Assembly: GCA_045106675.1 (NCBI GenBank)
Contig: JBGCFA010000011.1
Coordinates: 1 to 64,000 of the forward strand
DNA length: 64,000 nucleotides
DNA from: JBCAWW01 sp045106675
GTDB taxonomy: Bacteria > Bacteroidota > Bacteroidia > J057
Direction: 5' to 3'
This document shows, piece after piece, positions 1 to 9,177 of the stretch. The position numbers were made by a program, and so were the translations under genes. The notes beneath the pieces are model-generated. The model was not told where the DNA came from, did not search any database, and saw only the letters and a program-made list of their open reading frames with translations. How positions within the stretch are numbered: position 1 is the first letter of the stretch; each line of letters begins with the position of its first letter.

Positions 1-1955
1 GTAGTCTTTGGGCCGTGCCATTCTTTGGTGAGGAACAGCTAGTGAGGATAAAACTGCAAAAAGATAGACCTGGGAAAACCCAAATGGTCGAGCGCTATAG
101 TGAAATCCCCGCAATACAAGGTATTTATGAACTGGATGGGGAAATGGTCTTTGCTACGCAGAACGGTCTCTTTCGTTTTGAAGAGCAGACCCATAGCTTT
201 AGTCCAGATACTACCTTACCCTTTAGGCATTTGGGCATCCTTAGTCTTAAAGCTGATGAAGCTGGAAACATATGGCTAGCCTGCTATCGTAAAGGTAAGC
301 GTTGGTTAGAAGTTGCTTGGAAGGCCCCCGATGGGCAGTATAAGCGGGATTCATTGCTACTCAAGGGCTTAGATAATGTAGAAGTTTGGGGGGAGTTATA
401 TCCTGAAAAAGAAGGTACTACTTGGATTGGTACCTCTGAGGGCTTATACCGCTACAATCATGATGACGCGCGTAAGTTTCCGCCATTGGTTTCTCCGGTC
501 ATTCGTAAGGTAGAAAGTATTAGAGACTCTATCTTGGCATACAGCTGTAGTGTGGTTTCTGACAGTCCATTAGCCCTCGATCATGAGCATAACACCATCC
601 GGTTTCATTTTGTAGCGCCCTTTTTTCCTTCAGAATACGGCACGCGCTATCGTTATCGCCTCAGCGGCAAGGAGAGCCTTTGGTCTCCTTGGTCTGACTC
701 TCGTCAAAAAGAATATACTCTATTACCACCCGGTCAATATGTTTTTGAGTTGCAAGCTCGCAACCGTTATGGCCAAATGAGTGATGCGACTACTTTTGGG
801 TTCAATATCAAACCGCCATGGTATTGGACGATTTGGGCATGGTTAGGCTATGGACTAATTGTTGTTTTATTGGTCTATGCCACGGTGCGCTATAATGTCC
901 GACGCTTGCATCTCCAGAATGAAAATCTAGAACGCATCGTATATGAACGAACCTCTGAGATTTGGGAGCAGCACAAAGTGATTGTCAAAAAAACCGTTGC
1001 GCTGAAGCGGCAGAAAGAAGAGGTCGCTCAGCAAAACACATTGCTAGAAGAGAAACATGAGGCATTAGGGACGGCGATGGATCATCTCAAATCGGCTCAA
1101 TCTCAATTAGTTGAGTCAGAACGTATGGCTTCCCTCGGTCAAATGACAGCAGGTATTGCGCATGAGATCAATAACCCTATCAACTACGTCAAAAATAGTG
1201 TAGGACCTCTCAAAATGAATTTTTCTGAGCTTCGGTTACTGTTTCGTAAAATCAGAGAGTTACATGAAGGGCATAACCTCCCAAGAGCTGTAGAGGAGAT
1301 CCGTAAATACGCCAAAGAGATCGACGCAGAGTATCTATTTGAAGAGATGGAACTACTGCTGCAAGGCATCGAAGAGGGCGCTTCTCGTACGGCCAATATT
1401 GTCAAAGGATTAAAAACGTTCTCCAGAGGAGATCAAGATAATTTTCGCCATGTCAATCTCCATGAAAGTATTGAAGCGACGCTCACTATCCTTGCCAATC
1501 GCCTCAAAAAACGCGTCAAAGTAGTAAAAGACTTTGGGGATATACCGGTAGTTGAGTGTATGCCCGGCAAAATCAATCAGGTCTTTATGAACCTGATTAG
1601 CAATGCTGCCTACGCTATCGAACAATGTGAACGGGAAGCCGATGCTGAGGGATTCATTGGCGAACTAATGATTAAAACCAGGCCCGGACCTGGTGATACA
1701 ATCGCAATCTCTATTCAAGATACGGGTTGTGGCATCCCACAAGAACATCTCAATCGTGTTTTTGATCCATTTTTTACTACCAAGCCGGTCGGCGAAGGTA
1801 CTGGACTTGGATTATCTATCACTTTTGGGATTGTTGAAAACCATAATGGAAGGATTCTTGTGAAAAGTGAGTCTGGAAAAGGCACATGCTTCGAACTTAT
1901 ATTACCTTTGCAACAAAAGACGGTCGAAACCGTTGAGCATTCTCCTACTGATTGA
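1..1955 (+). CDS. Sensor histidine kinase of the propeller / Y_Y_Y type, 5' end cut by the window
   Basis: The frame is open to the left edge, so the N-terminus is missing; the GTG at 15 is only the first possible start inside the window. Numbering from that GTG, residues about 1-160 resemble the end of a two-component-regulator beta-propeller (WIGTSEGLYRY repeat). A Y_Y_Y domain follows at about 190-268, one membrane helix at 272-292, and a coiled coil at about 300-370. The kinase H-box is ERMASLGQMTAGIAHEINNP with His383. The ATPase domain has DTGCGIP and GTGLGLS. It is an inner-membrane kinase with a large periplasmic sensor. The stop lies 5 bp before the receiver-cyclase gene, which is its probable phosphorylation target. 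The family is clear; the signal sensed is unknown. Confidence 0.9.
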   Translation, partial: SLWAVPFFGEEQLVRIKLQKDRPGKTQMVERYSEIPAIQGIYELDGEMVFATQNGLFRFEEQTHSFSPDTTLPFRHLGILSLKADEAGNIWLACYRKGKRWLEVAWKAPDGQYKRDSLLLKGLDNVEVWGELYPEKEGTTWIGTSEGLYRYNHDDARKFPPLVSPVIRKVESIRDSILAYSCSVVSDSPLALDHEHNTIRFHFVAPFFPSEYGTRYRYRLSGKESLWSPWSDSRQKEYTLLPPGQYVFELQARNRYGQMSDATTFGFNIKPPWYWTIWAWLGYGLIVVLLVYATVRYNVRRLHLQNENLERIVYERTSEIWEQHKVIVKKTVALKRQKEEVAQQNTLLEEKHEALGTAMDHLKSAQSQLVESERMASLGQMTAGIAHEINNPINYVKNSVGPLKMNFSELRLLFRKIRELHEGHNLPRAVEEIRKYAKEIDAEYLFEEMELLLQGIEEGASRTANIVKGLKTFSRGDQDNFRHVNLHESIEATLTILANRLKKRVKVVKDFGDIPVVECMPGKINQVFMNLISNAAYAIEQCEREADAEGFIGELMIKTRPGPGDTIAISIQDTGCGIPQEHLNRVFDPFFTTKPVGEGTGLGLSITFGIVENHNGRILVKSESGKGTCFELILPLQQKTVETVEHSPTD

Positions 1956-1960
1956 TGTAA

Positions 1961-3049
1961 ATGCCAAGCGATTTTTCAATATTATACGTTGACGACGAAC
2001 CACAGAATTTGGTGTCATTCAAAGCTACTTTTCGCCGCGAATTTGACATCAAGACGGCTGGTAGTGGGGAGGAGGGACTAGCACGTCTCAAAGAAGGCCC
2101 CGTCCAGTTGATCATCACCGATCAGCGGATGCCGGGTATGACAGGGGTCGAGTTTCTCAAAAAGACGCTGCCTGAATATCCGGAATCAGTCCGAATGATT
2201 CTGACGGGCTATAGCGATATGGAGGCAATCATCAAATTGATCAATGATGCCCAAATTTATCGCTATATCACTAAGCCTTGGGATGCACATGAGTTGCGGA
2301 TGACCATCGATAATGCCCGCCAGTTTTTTCAGCTCCAACAACATAATAAGCGCTTACTCAAAGAATTGCAGATTCGAGTGGAAGAACAAGAGCGTACGCT
2401 CAAGCTTTTTATGAAGTATGTACCTGAGACCGTAGTAGAGCGTACCCTTTCAGGGAACGATACCTCGATTTTTGCTGGAGAAATGCAGGAAATGACGGTC
2501 TTGTTTTGCGATATACGCGGTTTTACCAATATGAGTGAAATGCTTTCACCTCGTGAAGTCGTTACTTTTCTTAACGACTACTATGCCGAAATGACGGAGG
2601 TGGTGAAGCGTTATCAGGGTACGGTTAATCAGTTTGTCGGAGATGAAGTTTTCGCCGGATTTGGGGCGCCCATTGCTACGACTGATCATGAAATCAAGTC
2701 AGTGCTTTGTGCTTTGGAAATGCTCAAGAAGTGTGAAATCCTCAACCAGCGCTACAAAGAAAAAATGGGGCATGATATCGAGATCGGCATTGGTATCAAT
2801 TCCGGTTGGGTAGTTGCTGGTAATCTCGGTTCTGAAGACAAAATATCCTACGCGGTTACAGGCGATACTGTCAATACGGGCAAACGCATCGAAACACTCA
2901 CCAAAGATGCACCTAATACCATTTTGATCAGTCAAAGTGTTTTTGAAAAAGTCTCAGAGCATGTGCAAACAGATGCTTGGGATCCCATCGAAGTCAAAGG
3001 TAAACGCGAAAAAATCCAAGTGTATCAAGTACTTGGCCGCAATGATTAA
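1961..3049 (+). CDS. Response regulator fused to a class III adenylate/guanylate cyclase
   Basis: The protein has 362 residues. An N-terminal receiver domain (about 5-120) has the acidic pair D11-D12, the phosphoacceptor D54 in IITDQRMPG, the LTG switch threonine and the KP pair near 105. A short coiled linker (about 125-150) leads to a class III cyclase domain (about 175-355). Both metal-binding aspartates are present (D184 in FCDIRGFT and D228 in VGDE), as is the Asn/Arg transition-state pair in TVNTGKRIE, so the cyclase should be active. It probably turns phosphorylation by the upstream kinase into a cyclic nucleotide signal in the cytoplasm. I cannot tell cAMP from cGMP. It starts 5 bp after the kinase stop, so the two are co-transcribed. 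Confidence 0.92.
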   Translation: MPSDFSILYVDDEPQNLVSFKATFRREFDIKTAGSGEEGLARLKEGPVQLIITDQRMPGMTGVEFLKKTLPEYPESVRMILTGYSDMEAIIKLINDAQIYRYITKPWDAHELRMTIDNARQFFQLQQHNKRLLKELQIRVEEQERTLKLFMKYVPETVVERTLSGNDTSIFAGEMQEMTVLFCDIRGFTNMSEMLSPREVVTFLNDYYAEMTEVVKRYQGTVNQFVGDEVFAGFGAPIATTDHEIKSVLCALEMLKKCEILNQRYKEKMGHDIEIGIGINSGWVVAGNLGSEDKISYAVTGDTVNTGKRIETLTKDAPNTILISQSVFEKVSEHVQTDAWDPIEVKGKREKIQVYQVLGRND

Positions 3050-3252
3050 CGCTTTATCTTGAATACAATTTGAGCTTTCTGAGGATTCTTCGGAAACTCG
3101 AGATTGGACGATCTCTTAATCTTATTCTCCTAGAATATTGATGTTAGGCATAACACCCTTTGGATTATTTAGCGTACTAATCATTAGTTATTTTGCCAGT
3201 ATGAATTACCATTTTTCAAATTAATTGTGAGTGGTTTAGGATAATTATCTAT

Positions 3253-5478
3253 ATGCCAAATTTTTATAGATTTCTGGATTACTTTGTTCCACCTTTAGAA
3301 TCGACAGGCTTAGAAAGGGAAAGGCAATTGCGAAAGATTAGAATGGTGATTTTCGTGTGCTTTTCTGGTGGCTTATTTTCGTTTCTTATTCCTGCGAGTT
3401 TATGGATATTCAAAGGGTATTACAGTACAACAGGCATTACCTCATTGATTTATGGTGTTCTAAGCTTGATGAATCCATTTTTACTTAGATACTTTCGTAA
3501 GGTAGATTGGGTTATTACAAAATCATTTATTGAGACTGGGGTCTTGTTTATTGTAATGAATATCGGTGCGGGAGGCTTGACCTCTTCCTCAGTGATATTT
3601 TTGATTACGTGGCCATTAGGGGCGGGTATTATTTTGGGTAAAAGAGCGGTATCATTTTCAAGTTTGATAGTCGTGATTACCTTTTTTGCTTATTACTTTT
3701 TTCGGGACTACTTGAATAGTCCAACAGCCGTTTCTGGTGAAGTAAAATATGAAATCTATTTGGTCAACCTGACCGTAGCGGCATCTATTGTCATGGCTTT
3801 TGTTTGGGCATATGAGACTTTTATGACTCAGTATATGCAACAGACTCAGAAATTGTTGAACGAATTAAAGTCAACTCAACAAAAGCTGATTCTCGCCAAA
3901 GAAGAGGCGGAAACTGCTAATCAGACAAAAAGTGCTTTTTTAGCGAATATGAGCCATGAAATACGGACTCCCTTAAATGGTGTCTTAGGTATGGCTGGAC
4001 TAGTGTTGGATACCGCCCTCGATACTGAGCAAAGGGAAATGATTGAAACGATCAACACCAGCGGGGATTCTCTATTGACCATTATCAATGATATTCTTGA
4101 TTTCTCCAAGATAGAAGCGAGCAAAATAGAGCTAGAGGCCCATCCATTTGATCTGAGAATCTGTATAGAAGAAGTCCTCGAATTATTAGCTCCAAAGGCA
4201 TATAGTAAAGGCTTGGAAATCATGCTCCTAATGCCAAGTGAGGTATATCCCTTTGTGGTAGGAGATGTTACTAGATTAAAACAAATACTCACCAATTTTA
4301 TCGGTAATGCGATCAAATTTACTCTAGAAGGTGAAATTCTAATTCAGCTAGAGATGGAAGCTGTCGAGGATCAATACCAATATCACTTTCAAATAAAGGA
4401 CACAGGCATTGGGATACCTTCAGATCGCATTGAGCGATTGTTTCGATCTTTTAGTCAAGTAGATGCTTCTACCACCCGCAAGTTTGGGGGAACAGGTCTC
4501 GGACTCGCGATCAGCAAGAGACTTATAGAACTCATGGGAGGAGAAGCATGGGTAGAGAGTGTCGAGGGAGAAGGTAGCAATTTCCAGTTTAATACCTTTT
4601 TATCTCACCAAACCCATTTCGCCCAAGATCAGCAAATACCTATTCCCGATGGATTAGTGGGACATCATGTACTGATCGTAAATGACAACACAACTCAGGG
4701 GGAAATCCTCAAGCTACAGCTCAAAAAAAGAGGCTTGATTCCTCACTTCATCTCTTCCGGGCTAGATGCATTGGTACTCTTGCAAGGAGAACAGCAGTTT
4801 TCTATGGCTATCATTGATATGGAAATGCCTGAGATGGATGGGATAATGCTCGTTGAGAAAATTCGAAAAATGGCCTTAGGGTCTTCCTTAAAACTAATCT
4901 TACTTAGTGGTAAATGTATTAAACCGCTTGAAGCTCCCAAGTCCTTGGATATAGATGCGATTCTCCAAAAACCTGTCCGTGAATCCAAGCTGTTGCTTAC
5001 GATAGAGTCCATTCTCTTATCCCCTGATTCCGCTAATCAAGGCCAAAGAATTAACCTTGCCAAAGAAACTGACAATTTAGCTAAGCAAATACCTTTAAAG
5101 ATTTTGCTCGTCGAAGACAATCGGGTAAATCAAAAGGTCGGTGCCAAAATGTTGCAAAAACTAGGGTACAATGTAGATTTAGCCAATAATGGTTTAGAGG
5201 CCTTGGCTGCTTTACGCACACAAAGCTATGAGCTCATTTTTATGGATATCCAAATGCCCGAGATGGATGGCGTAACTGCAACAAGACATATTCGGGAGGA
5301 GTTTTTGACCGAAAGACAGCCTATTATTATTGCTTTGACCGCCAATGCGATGGCGGGTGATCGTGAAAAATACCTAGAAGTCGGTATGGATGAATATTTG
5401 AGCAAACCGATTCGTCAAAAAGAACTAAGAGAGGTGATGCTTAAAATAGGCACAGACAAGAAAATTCATCAAGTCTAA
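3253..5478 (+). CDS. Hybrid sensor histidine kinase with two C-terminal receiver domains
   Basis: The protein has 741 residues. About six membrane helices occupy residues 28-185. A short coiled coil leads to a HisKA domain with His235 in NMSHEIRTPLNGVLGM, then an ATPase domain with DTGIGIP and GTGLGLAISKRL. Receiver 1 (about 470-590) has D522 in IIDMEMPEMDG, but its acidic pocket reads VNDN, so the first pocket aspartate is Asn. Receiver 2 (about 615-735) is canonical, with VEDN and D665 in FMDIQMPEMDG. No Hpt domain or DNA-binding partner is adjacent. It resembles BarA-like phosphorelay kinases in layout. The gene is preceded by a 200-bp AT-rich gap and converges with the next gene. Confidence 0.92.
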   Translation: MPNFYRFLDYFVPPLESTGLERERQLRKIRMVIFVCFSGGLFSFLIPASLWIFKGYYSTTGITSLIYGVLSLMNPFLLRYFRKVDWVITKSFIETGVLFIVMNIGAGGLTSSSVIFLITWPLGAGIILGKRAVSFSSLIVVITFFAYYFFRDYLNSPTAVSGEVKYEIYLVNLTVAASIVMAFVWAYETFMTQYMQQTQKLLNELKSTQQKLILAKEEAETANQTKSAFLANMSHEIRTPLNGVLGMAGLVLDTALDTEQREMIETINTSGDSLLTIINDILDFSKIEASKIELEAHPFDLRICIEEVLELLAPKAYSKGLEIMLLMPSEVYPFVVGDVTRLKQILTNFIGNAIKFTLEGEILIQLEMEAVEDQYQYHFQIKDTGIGIPSDRIERLFRSFSQVDASTTRKFGGTGLGLAISKRLIELMGGEAWVESVEGEGSNFQFNTFLSHQTHFAQDQQIPIPDGLVGHHVLIVNDNTTQGEILKLQLKKRGLIPHFISSGLDALVLLQGEQQFSMAIIDMEMPEMDGIMLVEKIRKMALGSSLKLILLSGKCIKPLEAPKSLDIDAILQKPVRESKLLLTIESILLSPDSANQGQRINLAKETDNLAKQIPLKILLVEDNRVNQKVGAKMLQKLGYNVDLANNGLEALAALRTQSYELIFMDIQMPEMDGVTATRHIREEFLTERQPIIIALTANAMAGDREKYLEVGMDEYLSKPIRQKELREVMLKIGTDKKIHQV

Positions 5479-5529
5479 GCCTCGACCTTTTTTTGTATTC
5501 AAGATGATGACGATTTCGTCAGCTAAGCT

Positions 5530-6762
5530 TTATTCTTCCCTTTGTATGATCCTGCTCGCAGAACGCCCATCTCCAGCCCTTATTCTAAGGATGAAATGCG
5601 CGGGTATTGAAGCTGGTAATTCCCATTCCACTCTTTGTTGCTGATAGACGTAGCGTTCGGCGACTAGCCGCCCTGATACATCTATCAAAGTCATATGTAC
5701 CTCTGGCTCCCTAGTCGGGAACTCTACCACTATGCTCTGCGCAACAGGATTAGGATATGCCTTAAAACTCCATGCTAACTTTGACTCTATCGCTACACTT
5801 TGATCCGCAGAGGTCCAGATCGCTTTACCGGGCTGGTGGTTGAGGCCAATTCCATTGGAACGCTGCGACTGATGTTCTACACTTAAGCGTCGATTGAGTA
5901 CGTCCCAAATGAAAAGCTGTTGACTACTAGTGTCAGCACTGATTACAGTTTCAGTGAGTACGTGTACAAACTCATAGAGACTATCTTGTGCTATATCATA
6001 GTAGTCACTGTACAGGTAAACCAAAACGCGATCTAGATAAGGGACGGGAGGAGCGAAGAAGCCTCGGAAATCTCGATGGAAGGCTGTTTTTACACTATCA
6101 TTGCTCTTGTCAAGCTGGAGCATAGACGTTCTGATGGCCCCTGTGGCATAATCTACTCCAATATATAGGTTGTTTGCATCTTGGCTAAGACTCGTATTAT
6201 AGCCGACGCTCGGAAACACATGAGGGGTGGGCACATTCTTGAGTGTATCGGCTTGGCTAAAACTAATTGTTCGTATCGATTGACCATACAGAAGATAGGC
6301 TTTGTCTCCATCGGCGACAGCTTCTTGCGGTGCCAAAGCAATGAGATTGGTATCTAATTGTAAGGATAGATTCCAACTTTGTTGAGGATCAAATACTCTG
6401 ACGTAGGGAGGGGCCTCGCACAACACAAGTAGTTGGTTTTGCCAAGGGATCAGACGCTTGGCTGCGAGGGCAAAAGAGTCTGTTACTTGACGGCTTGGAA
6501 TATGATACTGGTAAATTATGTTTTCAGAACTGCTCGTTCCGCGACTAGCGGTGTAGAGAAAGCTATCAATTAGGCATAGATCTTGATAGGTGCCTGAATC
6601 AATGAGCGAAAAAGTCTCGTTTGGGTAGTCAATTACAAAAAAACCTGCATCTGCACCTAAGTGATTGATCCCAAAAAGTGAACCAGCTTCTCCTTGAGCG
6701 AAAGCAATATTGCCTAGCAGCAAAAATATTGTAAATGTGCGCAAAGCGCGGAATGTAGCCAT
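5530..6762 (-). CDS. Secreted protein with a type IX secretion (type A) C-terminal domain
   Basis: The protein has 410 residues. It begins with a signal peptide (MATFRALRTFTIFLLLGNIAFAQG) and ends with a type A T9SS tail of about 75 residues that starts at KAYPNPVAQSIVVEFP and contains VSGRLVAERY. The middle is rich in beta-type sequence with repeated short strands and could be a propeller-like fold, but I recognise no enzymatic motif. It should be exported by Sec and then moved across the outer membrane by T9SS. It is divergent from the gene at 7084 and converges with the hybrid kinase gene. The function of the passenger is unknown. Confidence 0.82.
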   Translation of the reverse strand: MATFRALRTFTIFLLLGNIAFAQGEAGSLFGINHLGADAGFFVIDYPNETFSLIDSGTYQDLCLIDSFLYTASRGTSSSENIIYQYHIPSRQVTDSFALAAKRLIPWQNQLLVLCEAPPYVRVFDPQQSWNLSLQLDTNLIALAPQEAVADGDKAYLLYGQSIRTISFSQADTLKNVPTPHVFPSVGYNTSLSQDANNLYIGVDYATGAIRTSMLQLDKSNDSVKTAFHRDFRGFFAPPVPYLDRVLVYLYSDYYDIAQDSLYEFVHVLTETVISADTSSQQLFIWDVLNRRLSVEHQSQRSNGIGLNHQPGKAIWTSADQSVAIESKLAWSFKAYPNPVAQSIVVEFPTREPEVHMTLIDVSGRLVAERYVYQQQRVEWELPASIPAHFILRIRAGDGRSASRIIQREE

Positions 6763-7083
6763 TTTTGATGTATGATTTTGGGTAAAAACGAAAAAAAAGT
6801 AGCAATTCTACACACCAAAAGGGACGAATCTTACGTGAGGATATGCTGCATGATTAAGCTTAAATGCTAAAAAAATTCGTATGTTTTCGCAATAATCCAC
6901 ATATTTGGTCACTGTGTATAAAAAAATATGCATTTTCGGTTTAAATATTACATTAGCTAAGCATGGTAATCTTTAAATCGTAAATTAGTATCCGAGAAAG
7001 TAAGATATAATCTATTTAAGGGGTATCACTTTTTCCTTGCTGTTACACTTGTTAATTCTGAAACTCTAGACAATCGCAAAGCT
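6763..7083. other. AT-rich divergent intergenic region between two T9SS cargo genes
   Basis: This 321-bp region lies between two divergently transcribed secreted-protein genes and must carry both promoters. I see no clear TAnnTTTG box, hairpin or open frame in it. It contains several A and T runs and nothing that identifies a known RNA. Confidence 0.5.
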
Positions 7084-7767
7084 ATGATTCGCTACCTTTG
7101 CCTGATTGCTTCGCTTTTTCTCACAACTCTATTCTATGGAGGAGACGTGAATGCCATTCCACTTGCTAGCGCAATGCCTAGTAATGGTATTTCGACTTCT
7201 CGCTTAGAAAAATCAAATGAGCACTTCAACAGCTTCATCGTTCGTGAATTGAGCGATCAAGTGTTGGTAAGTTGGGAAGCAGTCGAGGTATCCAATGTTT
7301 CGCACTATCTTATCGAAAGAAAGATTAACAACAACTCCTATCTCTCGATTGGAGGCATTAATGTTAGTCGTCAATATAATAGCGATCCTAATCTTCGCTT
7401 CATCGATCAAATGAAACGCCGCAAGGATGGTTTATTTGTATATCGAGTCAAGCAGGTGATGAAAGATGGCTCTATCCACTATTCTCCGGAACAGTCTGTT
7501 TTTCGTCTTTCTCCCGCGAGTATTCATATCTACCCCCATTCTGATCCTAATTATCTCAATCTGGAATTTAGTCAGCAAAGCCCTGCCGCTTTCAAGGTAG
7601 TATTGTTGGACCTCAGTGGTAGACTCTTGTTCACTCAAAATGTAGGCTTAGGAGAAAGTCCTATGGGACGTTTTCAATTGCCTGTTACCAATTTGAGTAA
7701 GGGTATGTACATCGTGCGGATAGAAGATCATTATACTTCTTGGACGCAAAGAGTGCTCGTTCGCTAA
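7084..7767 (+). CDS. Small secreted protein with a type IX secretion C-terminal domain
   Basis: The protein has 227 residues. It begins with a signal peptide (MIRYLCLIASLFLTTLFYGGDVNA). A central segment (about 58-135) looks like a fibronectin III type beta domain (VLVSWEAVEVSNVSHYLIERK). The tail from about residue 142 matches the type A sorting domain: IHIYPHSDP, LLDLSGRLL, LSKGMYIVRIEDH and a final basic LVR. Almost nothing is left besides the one Ig-like module and the tail, which is short for T9SS cargo. It may be a small adhesin or structural surface protein. A terminator hairpin lies 33 bp after the stop. Confidence 0.8.
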   Translation: MIRYLCLIASLFLTTLFYGGDVNAIPLASAMPSNGISTSRLEKSNEHFNSFIVRELSDQVLVSWEAVEVSNVSHYLIERKINNNSYLSIGGINVSRQYNSDPNLRFIDQMKRRKDGLFVYRVKQVMKDGSIHYSPEQSVFRLSPASIHIYPHSDPNYLNLEFSQQSPAAFKVVLLDLSGRLLFTQNVGLGESPMGRFQLPVTNLSKGMYIVRIEDHYTSWTQRVLVR

Positions 7768-7800
7768 GACTTTAGTTATTTTTTAAGAGATTTTTGTTCA

Positions 7801-7834
7801 CCCTCAGGCTTTTGCCTGAAGGGCTGTTTTATTT
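7801..7834 (+). terminator. Intrinsic terminator of the small T9SS cargo gene
   Basis: CCCTCAGGC (7801-7809) pairs with GCCTGAAGGG (7814-7823) around a TTTT loop with one bulged A, followed by the T-rich GTTTTATTT. It overlaps the -33 element of the following arsR-type gene, so the two transcription units are packed end to start. Confidence 0.75.
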
Positions 7835-7843
7835 GTATCTTAG
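7811..7843 (+). promoter_or_regulatory. Promoter of the ArsR-type operon
   Basis: TTTG at 7811-7814 is followed, after 21 bp, by TATCTTAG at 7836-7843, close to the Bacteroidota -33/-7 consensus. The box ends 7 bp before the ATG at 7851, so the mRNA would have almost no leader. Confidence 0.45.
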
Positions 7844-7850
7844 CCATGAT

Positions 7851-8156
7851 ATGGAAACGATAAGCCTAAGAACCGATCCAGATAAACTCAAAAGAGTCGC
7901 TCGCCTAATGAAAACAGTGAGCCATCCTGCGAGACTTTCGATTATTGATTTACTCTTAGAGCGTGGTGCTATGAACGTTACCGATATCTACGAAAATGTA
8001 GGTATCAGTCAATCCAATGCTTCACAGCATCTCAAAGCCTTAGAAGATGTTGGCGTTCTAGCTTCTGATCGTGATGGTAAAAGCATCCTTTACCAAATCC
8101 TAAATCAACAGATTGCACAACTCCTGCAATGTGTAAACGAGTGTACCACTTGTTAA
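7851..8156 (+). CDS. ArsR-family transcriptional regulator with a Cys-rich tail
   Basis: I place the start at ATG 7851, giving 101 residues. The longer frame from TTG 7794 would run through the upstream terminator and the promoter. Residues about 10-85 form a winged helix-turn-helix of the ArsR type (SHPARLSIIDLLLERGAMNVTDIYENVGISQSNASQHLKAL, split here for reading; wing at DRDGKSILYQI). The protein ends in a CX3CX2C arrangement (CVNECTTC) that could bind metal or sense redox state, but the classical ELCVCD motif in the recognition helix is absent. It is the first gene of an operon with an oxidoreductase and a creatininase-type hydrolase and probably represses it. Confidence 0.85.
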   Translation: METISLRTDPDKLKRVARLMKTVSHPARLSIIDLLLERGAMNVTDIYENVGISQSNASQHLKALEDVGVLASDRDGKSILYQILNQQIAQLLQCVNECTTC

Positions 8157-8169
8157 ACTAAACCTAATT

Positions 8170-9171
8170 ATGCCCCCAGTAACTTTCCAGGCTTTGCGGA
8201 TCACCGAATCCAGCAAAGGTAATTTTGAACGTGCTATTGTGAGTCGTTCAACTGATGATTTGCCTGCCGGCGATGTCCTCATTCAAGTTCATTATGCAGC
8301 CCTCAACTATAAAGATGGGCTTTCAGCCTCGGGACATAAGGGTGTCAGTCGCAATTTTCCGCATACTCCTGGAGTAGATGCTGCCGGGCTCGTAGCCCAT
8401 AGCTCTGATCCTGCGTTCCGCGAAGGGGATCAAGTCCTAGTTACCGGTTATGACCTTGGCATGAATACAGATGGAGGCTTTGGTGGCTACATCAGAGTGC
8501 CAGCCGAATGGGTGATAGCCTTACCACAAGGATATACGCTTGAGGAAGCTATGATTGTGGGAACAGGCGGTTTTACTGCGGCAATTGGCTTATATAAGAT
8601 GGAAAAGCAAGGCCAAAAGCCAGCCGACGGTCCGATAGTCGTCAGTGGAGCGAGTGGGGGAGTAGGGAGTCTTGCAGTGGGGATTCTCGCTCAAGCAGGC
8701 TATGAAGTGAAGGCTGTTACGGGTAAACAAGCGGCTCATGATTATCTGAAAGATTTAGGCGCTACTGAAATATTAGGGCGAGAAGCCATCGATGATCAGT
8801 CTGGCAGACCACTATTACGACCCAATTGGGCGGGAGCGATCGATACTGTCGGAGGCAATACCCTCGCAACGCTGATCAAAGGATGCCACCGAGAGGGCAA
8901 TGTTGCTGCTTGTGGTCTAGTTGCTTCTCATGATCTCAATCTTACAGTGTATCCCTTTATCCTTAATGGTGTCAATTTATTAGGGATCGATTCTGCCACT
9001 TTTCCGCGCGCGGAACGCCTCCATGTATGGCAAAAACTTGCCACTGATTGGCGGGTGCCTAATCTGCAACGAATCGCAACACAAATAAGTTTGGAAGAAC
9101 TAGAGCCCTACTTAGAACAGATCCTGGCAGGTAAAACACGTGGTCGCATCATCGTCAAACATCAACACTAA
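8170..9171 (+). CDS. YhdH/YhfP (AcuI-like) NADPH-dependent quinone oxidoreductase / acrylyl-CoA reductase family
   Basis: The protein has 333 residues, the usual size for the family. It is a medium-chain dehydrogenase/reductase without zinc ligands: the GroES-like N-terminus contains ALNYKDGLSASG and PGVDAAG, and the Rossmann fold contains VSGASGGVGSLAVGILAQ. Members reduce activated double bonds, for example acrylyl-CoA in AcuI, using NADPH in the cytoplasm; the substrate here is not shown by the sequence. It starts 13 bp after the ArsR-type regulator and ends 6 bp before the creatininase-family gene, which suggests one co-regulated unit. Confidence 0.88.
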   Translation: MPPVTFQALRITESSKGNFERAIVSRSTDDLPAGDVLIQVHYAALNYKDGLSASGHKGVSRNFPHTPGVDAAGLVAHSSDPAFREGDQVLVTGYDLGMNTDGGFGGYIRVPAEWVIALPQGYTLEEAMIVGTGGFTAAIGLYKMEKQGQKPADGPIVVSGASGGVGSLAVGILAQAGYEVKAVTGKQAAHDYLKDLGATEILGREAIDDQSGRPLLRPNWAGAIDTVGGNTLATLIKGCHREGNVAACGLVASHDLNLTVYPFILNGVNLLGIDSATFPRAERLHVWQKLATDWRVPNLQRIATQISLEELEPYLEQILAGKTRGRIIVKHQH

Positions 9172-9177
9172 GCATAC

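Noticed and set aside
5508..5521. Small TGACGA/TCGTCA hairpin between converging genes
   Set aside because: Only six base pairs with a two-base centre and no T run on the useful side; too weak to call a terminator.
7093..7100. TACCTTTG, a perfect -7 box
   Set aside because: It lies within codons 4-6 of the small T9SS cargo gene, whose signal peptide needs the upstream ATG; there is no -33 element and no suitable later start.
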